A stretch of 64,000 nucleotides of DNA from Pseudomonas sp. B21-056. GTDB taxonomy: Bacteria; Pseudomonadota; Gammaproteobacteria; Pseudomonadales; Pseudomonadaceae. Position 1 is the first letter of the stretch; each line of letters starts with the position of its first letter. A program made the position numbers and the translations under genes. The stretch spans positions 4,030,001 through 4,094,000 of the forward strand of contig NZ_CP087203.1 of NCBI RefSeq assembly GCF_026016325.1. Direction: 5' to 3'. Under the pieces are notes generated by a model. That model was not told the DNA's origin. It saw only the letters and a program-made list of their open reading frames with translations, and did not search any database. Shown one piece after another: positions 1 through 9,525 of the stretch.

Positions 1-106
1 CACCGCTACTCCTACTGTTTTTATCTGACCAGGCCATGCTCCATTCTCCAGACCGAACCTTCAAAGGGCCTGGAGGAATTAGACGTGGATATCCCGGATG
101 CGCCTA

Positions 107-122
107 CTGTCAGATCTGACAG
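107..122. promoter_or_regulatory. 16-bp perfect palindrome, possible operator
   Basis: CTGTCAGATCTGACAG reads identically on both strands. It fits the CTGT-N8-ACAG outline of a LexA site, although the centre is not AT-rich as in good LexA boxes, so a GntR-type operator is equally possible. It lies beyond the 3' end of aruH, so any regulated gene would be off the left edge. Confidence 0.3.
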
Positions 123-147
123 GTCTTAGGCCCGTTCGTCGGGGCAA

Positions 148-1338
148 TCACTCTTGCGACAACTGTTCCAGTGAGTCCGCTGCGCACCGGGTAATCCGAC
201 GACAGGCTTCTTCGAGTTGCGATTGCCCAAGCACTAAACCGATCCGAATATGCCCCGCCGCACTCGGCCCGAACGCCTCACCCGCCAGCACCGACACGCC
301 ATACCCATCCAGCAGCCGCTCGGCAAACGCCTGGGCAGCGAGCCCCGTCCGGCGCACGTCCACCATCACGAACATGCCACCGTCAGGCCGAATGGGCGTG
401 AGCCCCGGGCAGTCATCGAGCATGGCGCACACCAAATCCCGACGCTGGCGATACTCGTCACGCATGTACGTCACTTCAGGCAGCTCCTCCTCCAGCGCAA
501 CCTGGGCCGCCCGCTGCACAAAGTCCGGCAGGCCGAACAGCATGCACAACGACAGGTTCGCCAGGTGTTCGGCCAGCGGCTCGGGGCCGATGACCCAGCC
601 GATGCGCCAACCGGTCATGGCGTGGGATTTGGACAGACTGTTGATGGTCGCGGTGCGTTCGGCCATGCCCGGAAGGCCGGCCGGGCTGATGTGCTCGCCT
701 TCGTACAGCAGGTCGCTGTAGACCTCGTCACTGATCAGCCACAGGTCATACTCCACGCACAGTTGCGCCAGCGCCTGCCAGGTGGGCAATGGCAGGCTGG
801 CCCCGGAGGGGTTGTTGGGGCTGTTGAGCAGCAGGGCCCGGGTGTGCGGGGTGATCAGGCGGGCCACGTCGGCCGGCTCGACCCGAAACGCATTTTCCGG
901 GCGTACCGGTACCGGCTGCACTTTCGCCCCGCAGGCGCCGAACACGGCTTCGTAGGTGACGTACATGGGCTCGGCAACGATGACTTCGTCGCCGGGGTTG
1001 AGCAGGCATTGCGCAACCGCGTACACCGCGCACTGTGCGCCCGGCAGTACCGTGACGTGTCCTGCCCCGACCGACTGGCCGCAACGCCGACGATGGCGGC
1101 CCGCGATGCTGGCGCGCAAACCGTGGATGCCGCGAACGTCGGAATAATGGGTATCCCCGGCCCGCAGACTGTCCACGGCGGCGTCGACGATGGCCCGCGG
1201 CGTGTCGAAATCCGGATCGCCCACCGACAGCAACAATACGTCCATGCCCTGCTCACGCATGGCCAGTGCCCGGTCGTGGATCTGCCATGCGGCGGCACCT
1301 TCACCGGTGATGCGTTGGGTCAAGGCTGAATAGCGCAT
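148..1338 (-). CDS. aruH: Arginine--pyruvate transaminase AruH
   Basis: PLP-dependent class I/II aminotransferase of 396 residues. AruH transfers the alpha-amino group of L-arginine to pyruvate, giving 2-ketoarginine and alanine, the first step of the arginine transaminase route in pseudomonads. The N-terminus (MRYSALTQRI), the NSPNNPSGAS substrate/PLP loop near residue 172, the SDEVYS segment near 203 and the Schiff-base lysine in NSLSKSHAMTGWR (about K237) all match the AruH pattern as I remember it from P. aeruginosa. Length is normal. The start has an AGGAG ribosome site a few bases upstream. No aruI (2-ketoarginine decarboxylase) is adjacent, so the rest of the pathway must lie elsewhere. 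A generic aspartate-type aminotransferase is the alternative reading. Confidence 0.87.
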   Translation of the reverse strand: MRYSALTQRITGEGAAAWQIHDRALAMREQGMDVLLLSVGDPDFDTPRAIVDAAVDSLRAGDTHYSDVRGIHGLRASIAGRHRRRCGQSVGAGHVTVLPGAQCAVYAVAQCLLNPGDEVIVAEPMYVTYEAVFGACGAKVQPVPVRPENAFRVEPADVARLITPHTRALLLNSPNNPSGASLPLPTWQALAQLCVEYDLWLISDEVYSDLLYEGEHISPAGLPGMAERTATINSLSKSHAMTGWRIGWVIGPEPLAEHLANLSLCMLFGLPDFVQRAAQVALEEELPEVTYMRDEYRQRRDLVCAMLDDCPGLTPIRPDGGMFVMVDVRRTGLAAQAFAERLLDGYGVSVLAGEAFGPSAAGHIRIGLVLGQSQLEEACRRITRCAADSLEQLSQE

Positions 1339-1380
1339 GTACGGCTCCTGGTTTATGCGGTGTCCAGCCTCAACCCTATC

Positions 1381-3006
1381 TCAAATCACAAACCGCGCCA
1401 CCATCGCATTCAAGCCCACCGCCAGGCGCGACAGTTCGTGGGTCGCATCGCTGGTCTGCTGCGCGCCCGAGGCCGATTGCGTCGCCAGGTCGCGGATATT
1501 CACCAGGTTGCGGTCCACTTCGCGGGACACCTGGGCCTGTTCTTCCGAAGCGCTGGCGATGACCAGGTTGCGTTCGTTGATCTGGTGGATCGACTGGGTG
1601 ATCTGCTCCAGGGCGACGCCGGCGGCGCGGGCCAGTTCCAGGGTGCTCTGGGTCCGCTGGTTGCTCTGCTGCATCGATTGCACCGCCTCGCCGGTGCCGT
1701 TCTGGATGCCGGCGACCATTTTTTCGATTTCCTGGGTCGACTGTGCGGTGCGATGGGCCAGGGCCCGGACTTCATCGGCCACCACGGCGAAACCGCGTCC
1801 GGCCTCGCCCGCGCGAGCCGCTTCGATGGCGGCGTTGAGCGCCAGCAGGTTGGTCTGTTCGGCGATGGCGCGGATCACGTCCAGCACCTTGCCGATGTCG
1901 CGCCCCTGGACGGCCAGGCCCTCGACCATGTTGGCGGTGGCTTGCACGTCGTGGGTCATGGTCTGGATCGCCTCGACGGTTTCCACCACCCGGCTGCGAC
2001 CTTCCTGTGCGGCCTGGGTCGACTGGTTCGAAGCTTCGGAGGTCGACACGGCGTTGCGGGCGACCTCTTCCACGGCAGCGGTCATCTCGTTGACGGCGGT
2101 CGCGGCCTGTTCGATTTCATTGTGCTGGCGTTGCAGGCCACGGGAGGATTCCTGGGTCACTGCGCTCAGTTCCTCGGCGGCCGCGCCCAATTGCGTGGCG
2201 GAACCGGCGATCTGCTCGATGGTCTTGCGCAGGCTGCCTTGCATGTCGGCCAAGGCCTGGAGCAGACGAGCAGGCTCATCCTTGCCATCGACCTCGATGG
2301 CCTTGACCAGGTTGCCACCGGCGATGACCCACGCCGCTTCCAGTGCACGATTGAGCGGCGTGACGATGCTGCGAGTCAGCAGCAATGCCAGCACCACGGT
2401 AGCCAGCGCGGCAGCGACCGAGACGACGATGATGCCGGTCATGGCGCTGTCATAGTGCTCGCCCGCCTTGGCCGATGCGTCAGTGGCACCGGACACGTTG
2501 ATCGCGATGAGCTTGTTGAGCTGCTCGCCCATCAGGTCGGTACCTTCCTTGATACGCGTATTGATGTGGGAGCGCAGCTGGTCGACCTTGTCCTGGCGCG
2601 ACAGCTCCAGCATCTCCTTCTGGGCTTGCAGGTACTTGTCGAGGGTTGCCGAAAAGGTCTTGTAGAGCTCGGTCTCTTCCGCAGTGGAGGGCAGCTTGGC
2701 GTAGCTGTTGTTGGCCTTGTGGAGTTTCTCCACCAGCGCCCCGATGCGGGTTTCGGACTCTGCGAGGCTGGTCGGGTCCCGGTTGACCAGGATCCGGAAC
2801 GAGAGAATGCGCATGCGCAGCACGTTTTCCAGTACGTTGGCGAGGTAGCCGACACTGGGGACCTGGGTCTGCTCCATGTCAATCGAGGCCTGGCGGATAA
2901 CGGACATGCGATTGGCGGCGAATACGCCGAGGGCGATCACCAGTAGGGCAATGAAGGCAAAGCCGAGAAAGGCACGGGGAGCGATATTCAGGCTGCGTAA
3001 CGACAT
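1381..3006 (-). CDS. Methyl-accepting chemotaxis protein
   Basis: Transmembrane chemoreceptor of 541 residues. TM1 spans about residues 12-31. A periplasmic, mostly helical domain of about 150 residues (four-helix-bundle type) follows, then TM2 at about 188-208, a HAMP linker and a long cytoplasmic coiled coil. The hairpin tip reads [19 protein letters not shown] followed by [15 protein letters not shown], the diagnostic MCP signalling motif that contacts CheA/CheW. There is no C-terminal CheR-binding pentapeptide (it ends ARFVI). It is an orphan receptor, 34 kb from the che cluster in this window, and its ligand cannot be read from sequence. Confidence 0.93.
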   Translation of the reverse strand: MSLRSLNIAPRAFLGFAFIALLVIALGVFAANRMSVIRQASIDMEQTQVPSVGYLANVLENVLRMRILSFRILVNRDPTSLAESETRIGALVEKLHKANNSYAKLPSTAEETELYKTFSATLDKYLQAQKEMLELSRQDKVDQLRSHINTRIKEGTDLMGEQLNKLIAINVSGATDASAKAGEHYDSAMTGIIVVSVAAALATVVLALLLTRSIVTPLNRALEAAWVIAGGNLVKAIEVDGKDEPARLLQALADMQGSLRKTIEQIAGSATQLGAAAEELSAVTQESSRGLQRQHNEIEQAATAVNEMTAAVEEVARNAVSTSEASNQSTQAAQEGRSRVVETVEAIQTMTHDVQATANMVEGLAVQGRDIGKVLDVIRAIAEQTNLLALNAAIEAARAGEAGRGFAVVADEVRALAHRTAQSTQEIEKMVAGIQNGTGEAVQSMQQSNQRTQSTLELARAAGVALEQITQSIHQINERNLVIASASEEQAQVSREVDRNLVNIRDLATQSASGAQQTSDATHELSRLAVGLNAMVARFVI

Positions 3007-3164
3007 GGAAGGACCTCGGGGTGATGGGGTCGAGCATCCATGCCGGTCAGCGTATCGATTGAAAGAGTTATGGGAACGCCTGACCCCGTTATCGGCTGGG
3101 CTTCAGCCTTCTTTTAGGGCGCCGATAAAATATATTTCATGATGTGTCAAAAATTCGTGGCCGA

Positions 3165-4301
3165 TTACCGGGCAGCGACCTGCCAGAGCCGGGCGATATC
3201 CCGAGCTCGCTCGCTCAACAGGCGCGGTGCATCGGCGCAGGCCTCTTGCAGCGTCATCGGCCCGCTGACCAAGGCGAAGGCTGCATCGATACCGTGCTCA
3301 TACAGCGCCTGGTAACCCTCCCCCAGCGTGCCGGCGATGACCACCACCGGTACACCGTGACGACGTGCGATACGGGCCACGCCAAAGGGCGTCTTGCCAC
3401 GCAGGGTCTGGGCATCGAAGCGGCCTTCCCCGGTAATCACCAGGTCGGCGCCCTCGATCACATCGGCCAGGCCAGTCAGTTGGGCGACAACGTCCACCCC
3501 GGTCCGAAACTTCGCACCCAGGAACGCCTTGGCCGCGAACCCCAGGCCACCGGCGGCGCCGCTGCCCGGTTCGTCTCTTACATCGTTGCCCAACGCCTGG
3601 GCGCACTGTGCGGCGAAGTGCGCCAGGGCTTGATCCAATTGCTGCACCTGCCCTGGGGATGCGCCTTTCTGGGGACCGAAAACCACTGAAGCGCCATGGG
3701 GCCCGCAAAGGGGATTGTCGACATCGGCGGCAATCTCGAAGCTCACGCCGGCCAGGCGCGGATCCAGGCCACTCAGGTCGACGCGCGACAGTTTTGCCAA
3801 CGCCAGGCCACCAGATGGCAGCGGTTGTTCCTGTTCATCCAGCAGTGTCACGCCCAGTGCCTGCATGGCACCCGCGCCGGCATCGTTGGTGGCGCTGCCG
3901 CCGATCGCCAGGATCACCCGCCCGGCCCCTTCATCCAGGGCCGCACGAATCAACTCGCCGGTGCCGTAGGTGCTGCTGGAACAGGCATCGCGTTGCCCCG
4001 GCGGCACCAACTGCAAGCCACTGGCCTCGGCCATTTCGATGATTGCCGTGCGGCTGTCGGGCAACCAGCCCCAACGCGCCTCGACCGCTGTACCCAAGGG
4101 CCCCAGCACCCAAGTATGGCGCCACTCGCCATTGCACGCGGCCAGTACCGACGCCACCGTCCCCTCGCCGCCATCGGCCATCGGGCATTTGATCAACTGC
4201 GCATCCGGCCAGACCTGGGCCAGCCCTGCGGCGATGGCATCGGCTACGCCCTGGGCGCTGAGGCTGTCCTTGAACGAGTCGGGGGCGATGATTATTTTCA
4301 T
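3165..4301 (-). CDS. glxK: Glycerate kinase (glycerate 2-kinase family)
   Basis: Protein of 378 residues in the GlxK/GarK family, which phosphorylates D-glycerate with ATP (usually to 2-phosphoglycerate) at the end of glyoxylate, tartrate and glucarate catabolism. Seen: an N-terminal MKIIIAPDSFKDSLSA, a CPMADGGEGT motif near residue 40, an AIGGSATNDAGAGAMQALG segment in the middle and VITGEGRFDAQTLRGKTP near residue 290, all hallmarks of the family. A GGAG site precedes the start. It sits next to a sugar-diacid-type regulator on the same strand and a divergent MFS transporter, which supports a sugar-acid uptake and degradation module. The symbol glxK rather than garK is a convention choice. 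Confidence 0.92.
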   Translation of the reverse strand: MKIIIAPDSFKDSLSAQGVADAIAAGLAQVWPDAQLIKCPMADGGEGTVASVLAACNGEWRHTWVLGPLGTAVEARWGWLPDSRTAIIEMAEASGLQLVPPGQRDACSSSTYGTGELIRAALDEGAGRVILAIGGSATNDAGAGAMQALGVTLLDEQEQPLPSGGLALAKLSRVDLSGLDPRLAGVSFEIAADVDNPLCGPHGASVVFGPQKGASPGQVQQLDQALAHFAAQCAQALGNDVRDEPGSGAAGGLGFAAKAFLGAKFRTGVDVVAQLTGLADVIEGADLVITGEGRFDAQTLRGKTPFGVARIARRHGVPVVVIAGTLGEGYQALYEHGIDAAFALVSGPMTLQEACADAPRLLSERARDIARLWQVAAR

Positions 4302-4430
4302 TTTGGTCTCCGGTTCCGATGCTTGGCATGCTGCCAGCTGACGGCAGACGTAGCGCCGGTCTGCTGCACAAAAGACACTGGGGATTATTGTTCAGATTCA
4401 CAAATATCGGTGCGTACACCCAAGATCCAT

Positions 4431-4520
4431 TGTGGGAGCGAGCCTGCTCGCGATAGCGGTGTGTCAGTCCACATCGATGTTGACTGAACTGACGCTATCG
4501 CGAGCAGGCTCGCTCCCACA
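4431..4520. repeat. REP pair (family 1), inverted
   Basis: TGTGGGAGCGAGCCTGCTCG and its reverse complement face each other across about 40 bp, each arm itself being a small hairpin. This is the commonest repeat of the window, a Pseudomonas REP doublet of REPIN type, here between glxK and the CdaR-type gene. Confidence 0.9.
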
Positions 4521-4525
4521 TTAAG

Positions 4526-5650
4526 TTATGTGGACGTACTCTCAGTCTGCGGCAGCAGTTGGACGCCGAGGTACAACGCCAGCATTCCGTCCAGTCGCAA
4601 TGGGTCCACGCCGCTGAGCTCGGCGATGCGCTCCATGCGGTAGCGCAGGCTGTTGCGATGGATGCCGAGGGCTTCGGCGCAGGCCTGGCTCTGGCCGTCG
4701 TGTTCACACCAACTGCGCAAGGTCGCGAGCAGTTGGCCGTTGCTGTCCTTGGCGATGACTTTGCGCAACGGCGTGAGCAACTCATCGAGGGCATCATCAT
4801 TGCGATGACGCCAGAGCATCACCGGCAACCGATAGCGATTGAGCGTCAGCAATCGCGACAGCGGCAACACATCCCGTCCATAGGCCAGCAAGTCGCCCAC
4901 GCGCCGATAGCAACGCCGCAGTCCCGCAAGCCCTTCGGCCTGGCCGCCCACCGCGACCCGCAGGATGTTCCAGCCCAGCCCGTCGAGCTTGCCCAGCAAA
5001 CGCTCGTTCTCCACCGAGGCAGTGACCGGTCGACACCAGAGCAAGGAGGACTTGGACGAAGTCAGGCACCAACTGTCGGGGTAACGGGACATCAGCCAGG
5101 CGCTCAGGGCCTCGACGGTCTGTCCGGGGCCATGCTCCAGGCCCAATTCGAACAGGTACGGCACCCGCGACAATTGCGGCTTGAGGCCCATCTGCCGCGC
5201 TTCATCCAGCAACCGTGGCGAATCCCCCGCGTCCCCCAGCAACAACGCCAGCAAGTCATCGCAACGCTGGCGGCGCCATTGCTGTTCGGCCTGCTGGTTG
5301 CGCTGGCCCAGCAGCATTTCGGCGGTCATGCGCACCAGCTCGGCATAGGTGCGCAACTGCTCCGGCTCGCCGGTGATGCCCAGCACGCCGATCAGCCGTT
5401 GATCGAGCATCAGCGGCAGGTTGATGCCCGGCTGCACGCCCTTGAGCTGCAAGGCCGTGTGCGCGTCGATCTCCACCACCCGACCATTGGCCAGGACCAG
5501 TTGCGCGCCCTCGTGGCGGGTATTGATCCGCTCGCGCTCGCCACTGCCGAGGATCAGGCCCTGGTTATCCATGACATTGACGTTGTACGGCAGGATCGCC
5601 ATCGCCCGGTCGACGATGTCCTGCGCCAGGTCGTGATCGAGTTCGAACAT
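4526..5650 (-). CDS. CdaR-family sugar-diacid transcriptional regulator
   Basis: Protein of 374 residues starting MFELDHDLAQDIVDRAMAI. The N-terminal putative sugar-diacid recognition domain covers about residues 1-130 (GIN and GVLGITGEPEQLRTYAELV segments are seen). The C-terminal PucR-type helix-turn-helix reads LATLRSWCEHDGQSQACAEA then LGIHRNSLRYRMERI near the end. Family members (CdaR/SdaR) activate glucarate, galactarate or glycerate utilisation genes. The start was moved 26 codons in from the longest frame because AAGGA lies 9 bases upstream of this ATG and family members begin here. It is divergent from the MFS gene, with a 160-bp shared promoter, and co-oriented with glycerate kinase. 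Confidence 0.88.
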   Translation of the reverse strand: MFELDHDLAQDIVDRAMAILPYNVNVMDNQGLILGSGERERINTRHEGAQLVLANGRVVEIDAHTALQLKGVQPGINLPLMLDQRLIGVLGITGEPEQLRTYAELVRMTAEMLLGQRNQQAEQQWRRQRCDDLLALLLGDAGDSPRLLDEARQMGLKPQLSRVPYLFELGLEHGPGQTVEALSAWLMSRYPDSWCLTSSKSSLLWCRPVTASVENERLLGKLDGLGWNILRVAVGGQAEGLAGLRRCYRRVGDLLAYGRDVLPLSRLLTLNRYRLPVMLWRHRNDDALDELLTPLRKVIAKDSNGQLLATLRSWCEHDGQSQACAEALGIHRNSLRYRMERIAELSGVDPLRLDGMLALYLGVQLLPQTESTST

Positions 5651-5684
5651 GGGCGGTGTTCCTTGCAAGGGTGATTGGTCAGGC

Positions 5685-5721
5685 GCACAGGGTCTGTGTT
5701 CAAACCCTGTGCCCAGGCACA
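5685..5721. promoter_or_regulatory. Two adjacent palindromes in a divergent promoter
   Basis: GCACAGGGT-N10-ACCCTGTGC occupies 5685-5712 and abuts GTGCC-CA-GGCAC at 5710-5721. They lie in the 160-bp gap between the divergent CdaR-type regulator and the MFS gene and are the natural candidate for the regulator's operator. The palindromes are seen; the binding is inferred. Confidence 0.45.
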
Positions 5722-5810
5722 AAGACACAAGGCCCTGGGCTGGCCGAGACTCAAGGGGCGGTCAACGTTACCCCTTGGCTCGCAAAAATCATAATAAAGA
5801 GAGACCCGCC

Positions 5811-7121
5811 ATGTCCCAGAGCGCAGCAGCCCTTCTGGCTACTCCAGACGAAAAAAACAGCGTCTACAAACGCATCACCCTGCGTTTGATTCCCTTCATC
5901 TTCATCTGCTACCTGTTCAATTACCTTGACCGGGTCAACGTCGGCTTCGCCAAGCTGCAGATGCTCGACGCGCTGAAGTTCAGCGAAACCGTGTACGGCC
6001 TCGGCGCTGGAATCTTCTTCATCGGCTACGTGCTGTGCGGTGTGCCGAGCAACCTGGCCTTGACCAGATTCGGCCCACGGCGCTGGATCGCGCTGATGAT
6101 GATCACCTGGGGCACACTGTCGACCTGCCTGTTGTTCGTCACCACCCCCACCGGTTTCTACACCCTGCGCCTGCTCACCGGCGCTGCCGAAGCCGGGTTC
6201 TTTCCCGGCGTGGTGCTGTACCTCTCGCAATGGTTCCCGACGTTCCGCCGGGGCCGGATCATGGCGTTGTTCATGTCGGCCATTCCAGTGTCCGGTCTGT
6301 TGGGCAGTCCGTTTTCCGGCTGGATCCTCAACCACTTCGCGGCGGGCCAGGGTGGCCTCGCGGGCTGGCAGTGGATGTTCCTGCTGCAGGGTATTCCCAC
6401 CGTCATCCTCGGGGCTCTGGCGTTTTTCCTGCTCAGCGACACCTTCGCCAACGCCAGGTGGCTGACCGCCGAGGAACGCGCCGTGCTCACCGCCGACCAT
6501 GCCGAGGACCTGGCGAACAAACCGAAGACCGACAGCGACTCCCTGCTGGCCGTGTTCAGGAACCCGGCGATCTGGGCCTTCGGCCTGGTGTATTTCTGCA
6601 TCCAGAGCGGCGTGTACGCGATCAACTTCTGGCTGCCGTCGATCATCAAGAATCTGGGTTTCAGCGATAACCTGACCATCGGTTGGCTGAGCGCGATTCC
6701 CTATCTGCTGGCAGCGCTGTTCATGTTGCTGGTGGGCCGCTCAGCGGACCTGCGCAAGGAACGTCGCTGGCATCTTGTAGTACCGATGCTGATGGGCGCG
6801 CTGGGGCTGCTGATCGCGGTCAATTTCGCCAGTACCCCGGCCATCGCCATTCTCGGCCTGTCCATCGCCACCATGGGCGCCCTCACCGGCCTGCCGATGT
6901 TCTGGCCGGTACCCACCGCCCTGCTCAGCGCGGGCACGGCAGCCGGCGGGTTGGCGTTGATCAACTCCATGGGCCAGATGGCAGGCTTCCTCAGCCCGTA
7001 CCTGGTGGGCTGGGTGAAAGATGCCAGCGGGTCGACCGATGCGGCGCTGTACCTGCTGGCGGGGGTGATTGTCTGCGGGAGCGGGCTGGCGTTGCGCATG
7101 ACCCGTACACTTAAAGCCTGA
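5811..7121 (+). CDS. MFS transporter, anion:cation symporter-like
   Basis: Integral membrane protein of 436 residues with about 12 hydrophobic segments. The N-terminal RITLRLIPFIFICYLFNYLD followed by RVNVGFAKLQM is typical of the ACS/phthalate-permease branch of the major facilitator family (GarP/GudP, TtuB and relatives), which take up hexarates, tartrate or other organic acids with protons. The ATG at 5811 has an AGAGAG ribosome site about 8 bases upstream and gives the usual N-terminus; the longer frame upstream runs through the divergent promoter. Beside a CdaR-type regulator and glycerate kinase, a sugar acid or glycerate precursor is the likely substrate. The exact substrate is not readable. 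Confidence 0.88.
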   Translation: MSQSAAALLATPDEKNSVYKRITLRLIPFIFICYLFNYLDRVNVGFAKLQMLDALKFSETVYGLGAGIFFIGYVLCGVPSNLALTRFGPRRWIALMMITWGTLSTCLLFVTTPTGFYTLRLLTGAAEAGFFPGVVLYLSQWFPTFRRGRIMALFMSAIPVSGLLGSPFSGWILNHFAAGQGGLAGWQWMFLLQGIPTVILGALAFFLLSDTFANARWLTAEERAVLTADHAEDLANKPKTDSDSLLAVFRNPAIWAFGLVYFCIQSGVYAINFWLPSIIKNLGFSDNLTIGWLSAIPYLLAALFMLLVGRSADLRKERRWHLVVPMLMGALGLLIAVNFASTPAIAILGLSIATMGALTGLPMFWPVPTALLSAGTAAGGLALINSMGQMAGFLSPYLVGWVKDASGSTDAALYLLAGVIVCGSGLALRMTRTLKA

Positions 7122-7131
7122 CACCCAACCC

Positions 7132-7220
7132 TGTGGGAGCGAGCCTGCTCGCGATAGCGGTGTGTCAGTCAGCATCAATGTTGACTGGACTGACGCTATC
7201 GCGAGCAGGCTCGCTCCCAA
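7132..7220. repeat. REP pair (family 1), inverted
   Basis: Same facing doublet as at 4431-4520, directly after the MFS stop codon. The two inner spacers are also alike (GTGTCAGTC and GACTGAC). Confidence 0.9.
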
Positions 7221-7312
7221 AGGGGTTCAGGGGTGTTTGATAAATGTGTTTGATCCACACGGTCGTTCTGGGGTTTGATTGAGCCTTTCCCATCGATAAA
7301 AAGGATCTTGTC

Positions 7313-8326
7313 ATGAGCTACCGCACACTGGGTCACTCCGGGTTACAAGTCTCGACCTTGACCCTGGGTACCATGATGTTCGGCGAACAGACCAGCACCG
7401 AGGATTCGTTGCGGATCATCGACAAGGCCTGGGACCAGGGCATCAACTTCATCGACACGGCGGACGTCTACACCAACGGCCGTTCCGAAGAGATCGTCGG
7501 CGAGGCGATTGCCAGTCGCCGCCAGGAGTGGGTGCTCGCCACCAAGGTCGGCTTCGGCCCGCCGGACGGCGTGCCCAACCGCAGCGGCCTGAGCCGCAAG
7601 CACCTGTTCAATGGCATCGAGGCCAGCCTCACGCGCCTGGGCACCGATTACCTGGACATCTATTACCTGCACCGCGAAGACCACAACACTCCGCTGCAGG
7701 TCACCGTGTCGGCCATCGGCGACCTGATCCGCCAGGGCAAGATCCGCTACTGGGGCCTGTCGAACTACCGTGGCTGGCGCATCGCCGAAGTGATCCGCAT
7801 CGCCGACAGCCTGGGCGTCGACCGACCGGTGATCAGCCAGCCGCTGTACAACATCGTCAACCGCCAGGCAGAAACCGAGCAGATCACCGCCGCGCAGAAC
7901 TATGGCCTTGGCGTGGTGCCCTTCAGCCCCCTGGCCCGGGGTGTGCTCAGCGGTAAATATGCGCCGGATGCCGCACCGGACGCCAACAGCCGCGCCGGCC
8001 GCCAGGACAAACGCATCCTGGAAACCGAATGGCGGGTCGAGTCCCTGCGCATTGCCCAGCAGATCCAGCAGTACACCCGGGAACGGGGCGTGGGTATCGT
8101 CGAGTTCGCCATCGCCTGGGTGCTGAACAACCGCGCCGTCACCTCAGCCATCGTCGGGCCGCGCACCGAGGAACAGTGGGATGGCTACACCAAGGCGCAA
8201 GCGGTGACGATCACCGCCGAGGATGAGGCCTTCATCGATTCGCTGGTGACGCCGGGACATGCGTCGACACCGGGGTTCAATGATGTGGGGCATTTCGTGC
8301 CGGGACGCGTGCCGCGTACGTCATAA
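7313..8326 (+). CDS. Aldo/keto reductase
   Basis: NADPH-dependent oxidoreductase of 337 residues, (beta/alpha)8 barrel. The catalytic tetrad is visible: Asp in NFIDTADVYTNGRSEE (about D51, with the Tyr five residues on), Lys in VLATKVGFGP (about K80) and His in IYYLHREDHN (about H121). The cofactor-binding end is represented by TSAIVGPRTEEQWDG near residue 280. It resembles the YajO/Tas-type or voltage-channel-beta-like branch that reduces aldehydes. AAGGA precedes the start. It is single, between two intergenic repeats, so context gives no substrate. Confidence 0.9.
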   Translation: MSYRTLGHSGLQVSTLTLGTMMFGEQTSTEDSLRIIDKAWDQGINFIDTADVYTNGRSEEIVGEAIASRRQEWVLATKVGFGPPDGVPNRSGLSRKHLFNGIEASLTRLGTDYLDIYYLHREDHNTPLQVTVSAIGDLIRQGKIRYWGLSNYRGWRIAEVIRIADSLGVDRPVISQPLYNIVNRQAETEQITAAQNYGLGVVPFSPLARGVLSGKYAPDAAPDANSRAGRQDKRILETEWRVESLRIAQQIQQYTRERGVGIVEFAIAWVLNNRAVTSAIVGPRTEEQWDGYTKAQAVTITAEDEAFIDSLVTPGHASTPGFNDVGHFVPGRVPRTS

Positions 8327-8336
8327 AACCAGTGAC

Positions 8337-8476
8337 TTGTGGCGAGGGGATTTCTCCCCGCTGGGGGGCGAAGCCCCCCTCTTTTGCAATCTGACACAAA
8401 GTGTTGTCAGGTCCAGGGGCTGCTTCGCAGCCCAGCGGGGCGGTGCAACGTTTCGCTAAATCCCCTCGCCACAAGG
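8337..8476. repeat. Family 2 inverted repeat
   Basis: Outer arms TTGTGGCGAGGGGATTT and its inverse enclose a core with GGGGGGCGAAGCCCCCC and GGGCTGCTTCGCAGCCC hairpins. It is a second repeat family, distinct from family 1. This copy has extra sequence (GGTGCAACGTTTCGCT) in its right half. Confidence 0.85.
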
Positions 8477-8520
8477 TTTATCGCTCAAGGTGTACTGATT
8501 CATTCTTCCAGAGAGTTATT

Positions 8521-9405
8521 GTGTCCAAAGGCATCGCCCTATCGGTCTCAGCCTCCGTGCTGTTCGCCGTCATGTATTACTACACCTCGCTGCTCGCACC
8601 GCTGACCGGCGTGGAGATTTTTGGCTGGCGCATGCTGCTGACGATGCCGTGTATGACGGTGTTCATGCTGATGGCGCGGGAATGGAAACTGGTCACGGCA
8701 CTGGTTCAGCGCCTGATTGCCAACCCACGATTGCTGATCGGCGCGATGGTGTCTTCGATACTGATGGCCGCGCAAGTCTGGCTTTTCATGTGGGCGCCAC
8801 TCAACGGCTACAGCCTGGATGTGTCATTGGGGTATTTTCTGTTGCCGCTGTCGATGGTCCTGACCGGGCGCATCGTCTATGGCGAACGCCTGTCATACCT
8901 GCAGAAAGTCGCGGTGTTCTTCGCCACCCTTGGCGTGTGCAACGAGTTCTATCAAGTAGGCGGGTTTTCCTGGGCGACCTTGCTGGTGGTGATCGGCTAT
9001 CCCATCTACTTCGTCCTGCGCAAACGCATCAAGACCGATAACCTGGGCGGGCTCTGGCTGGACATGACACTGATGCTACCCGTAGCACTCTGGTTCGTGC
9101 AGAGCGGTGAGCAAGGCTTCAATGTGTTCGATCAGTACCCGTGGCTGTCGCTGCTGATCCCGGTGCTCGGGGTGATCAGCGCGTCGGCGCTGGTGTCCTA
9201 CATCCTCGCCAGCCGGCTGTTGCCGTTCGGCCTGTTCGGGTTGTTGAGCTACGTCGAACCGGTGCTGTTGCTAGTGGTAGCGCTGCTGCTGGGCGAAAGC
9301 ATCAAGGCCGGAGAATGGCTGACCTATATCCCGATCTGGATGGCCGTGGCGGTGCTGGTGTTCGAAGGCTTCAGGCACATGACGCGGCAGCGACGCCGCG
9401 CTTGA
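8521..9405 (+). CDS. rarD: RarD-like EamA/DMT-superfamily transporter
   Basis: Protein of 294 residues with about ten hydrophobic helices. The N-terminal KGIALSVSASVLFAVMYYYT, the GVEIFGWRMLLTMP segment and the internal NGYSLDVSLGYFLLPL segment match the RarD (chloramphenicol-sensitive protein) branch of the drug/metabolite family. Function of RarD homologues is poorly defined; metabolite export is assumed. I chose the GTG at 8521 because AGAGAG lies a few bases upstream and the helix starts at once; the longer frame reads through the upstream repeat. It ends just before a REP pair. Confidence 0.8.
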   Translation: MSKGIALSVSASVLFAVMYYYTSLLAPLTGVEIFGWRMLLTMPCMTVFMLMAREWKLVTALVQRLIANPRLLIGAMVSSILMAAQVWLFMWAPLNGYSLDVSLGYFLLPLSMVLTGRIVYGERLSYLQKVAVFFATLGVCNEFYQVGGFSWATLLVVIGYPIYFVLRKRIKTDNLGGLWLDMTLMLPVALWFVQSGEQGFNVFDQYPWLSLLIPVLGVISASALVSYILASRLLPFGLFGLLSYVEPVLLLVVALLLGESIKAGEWLTYIPIWMAVAVLVFEGFRHMTRQRRRA

Positions 9406-9421
9406 AATTACCCCAATCCCC

Positions 9422-9510
9422 TGTGGGAGCGAGCCTGCTCGCGATGGCGGCCTGTCAGTCAATGCAATAGTGACTGACACATCGCCATCGCGAGCAGGCT
9501 CGCTCCCACA
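9422..9510. repeat. REP pair (family 1), inverted
   Basis: Facing TGTGGGAGCGAGCCTGCTCG doublet between the convergent ends of the RarD-like gene and hpd. The inner stem uses GATGGCG rather than GATAGCG. Confidence 0.9.
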
Positions 9511-9525
9511 CTCGGGGTTTAACTG

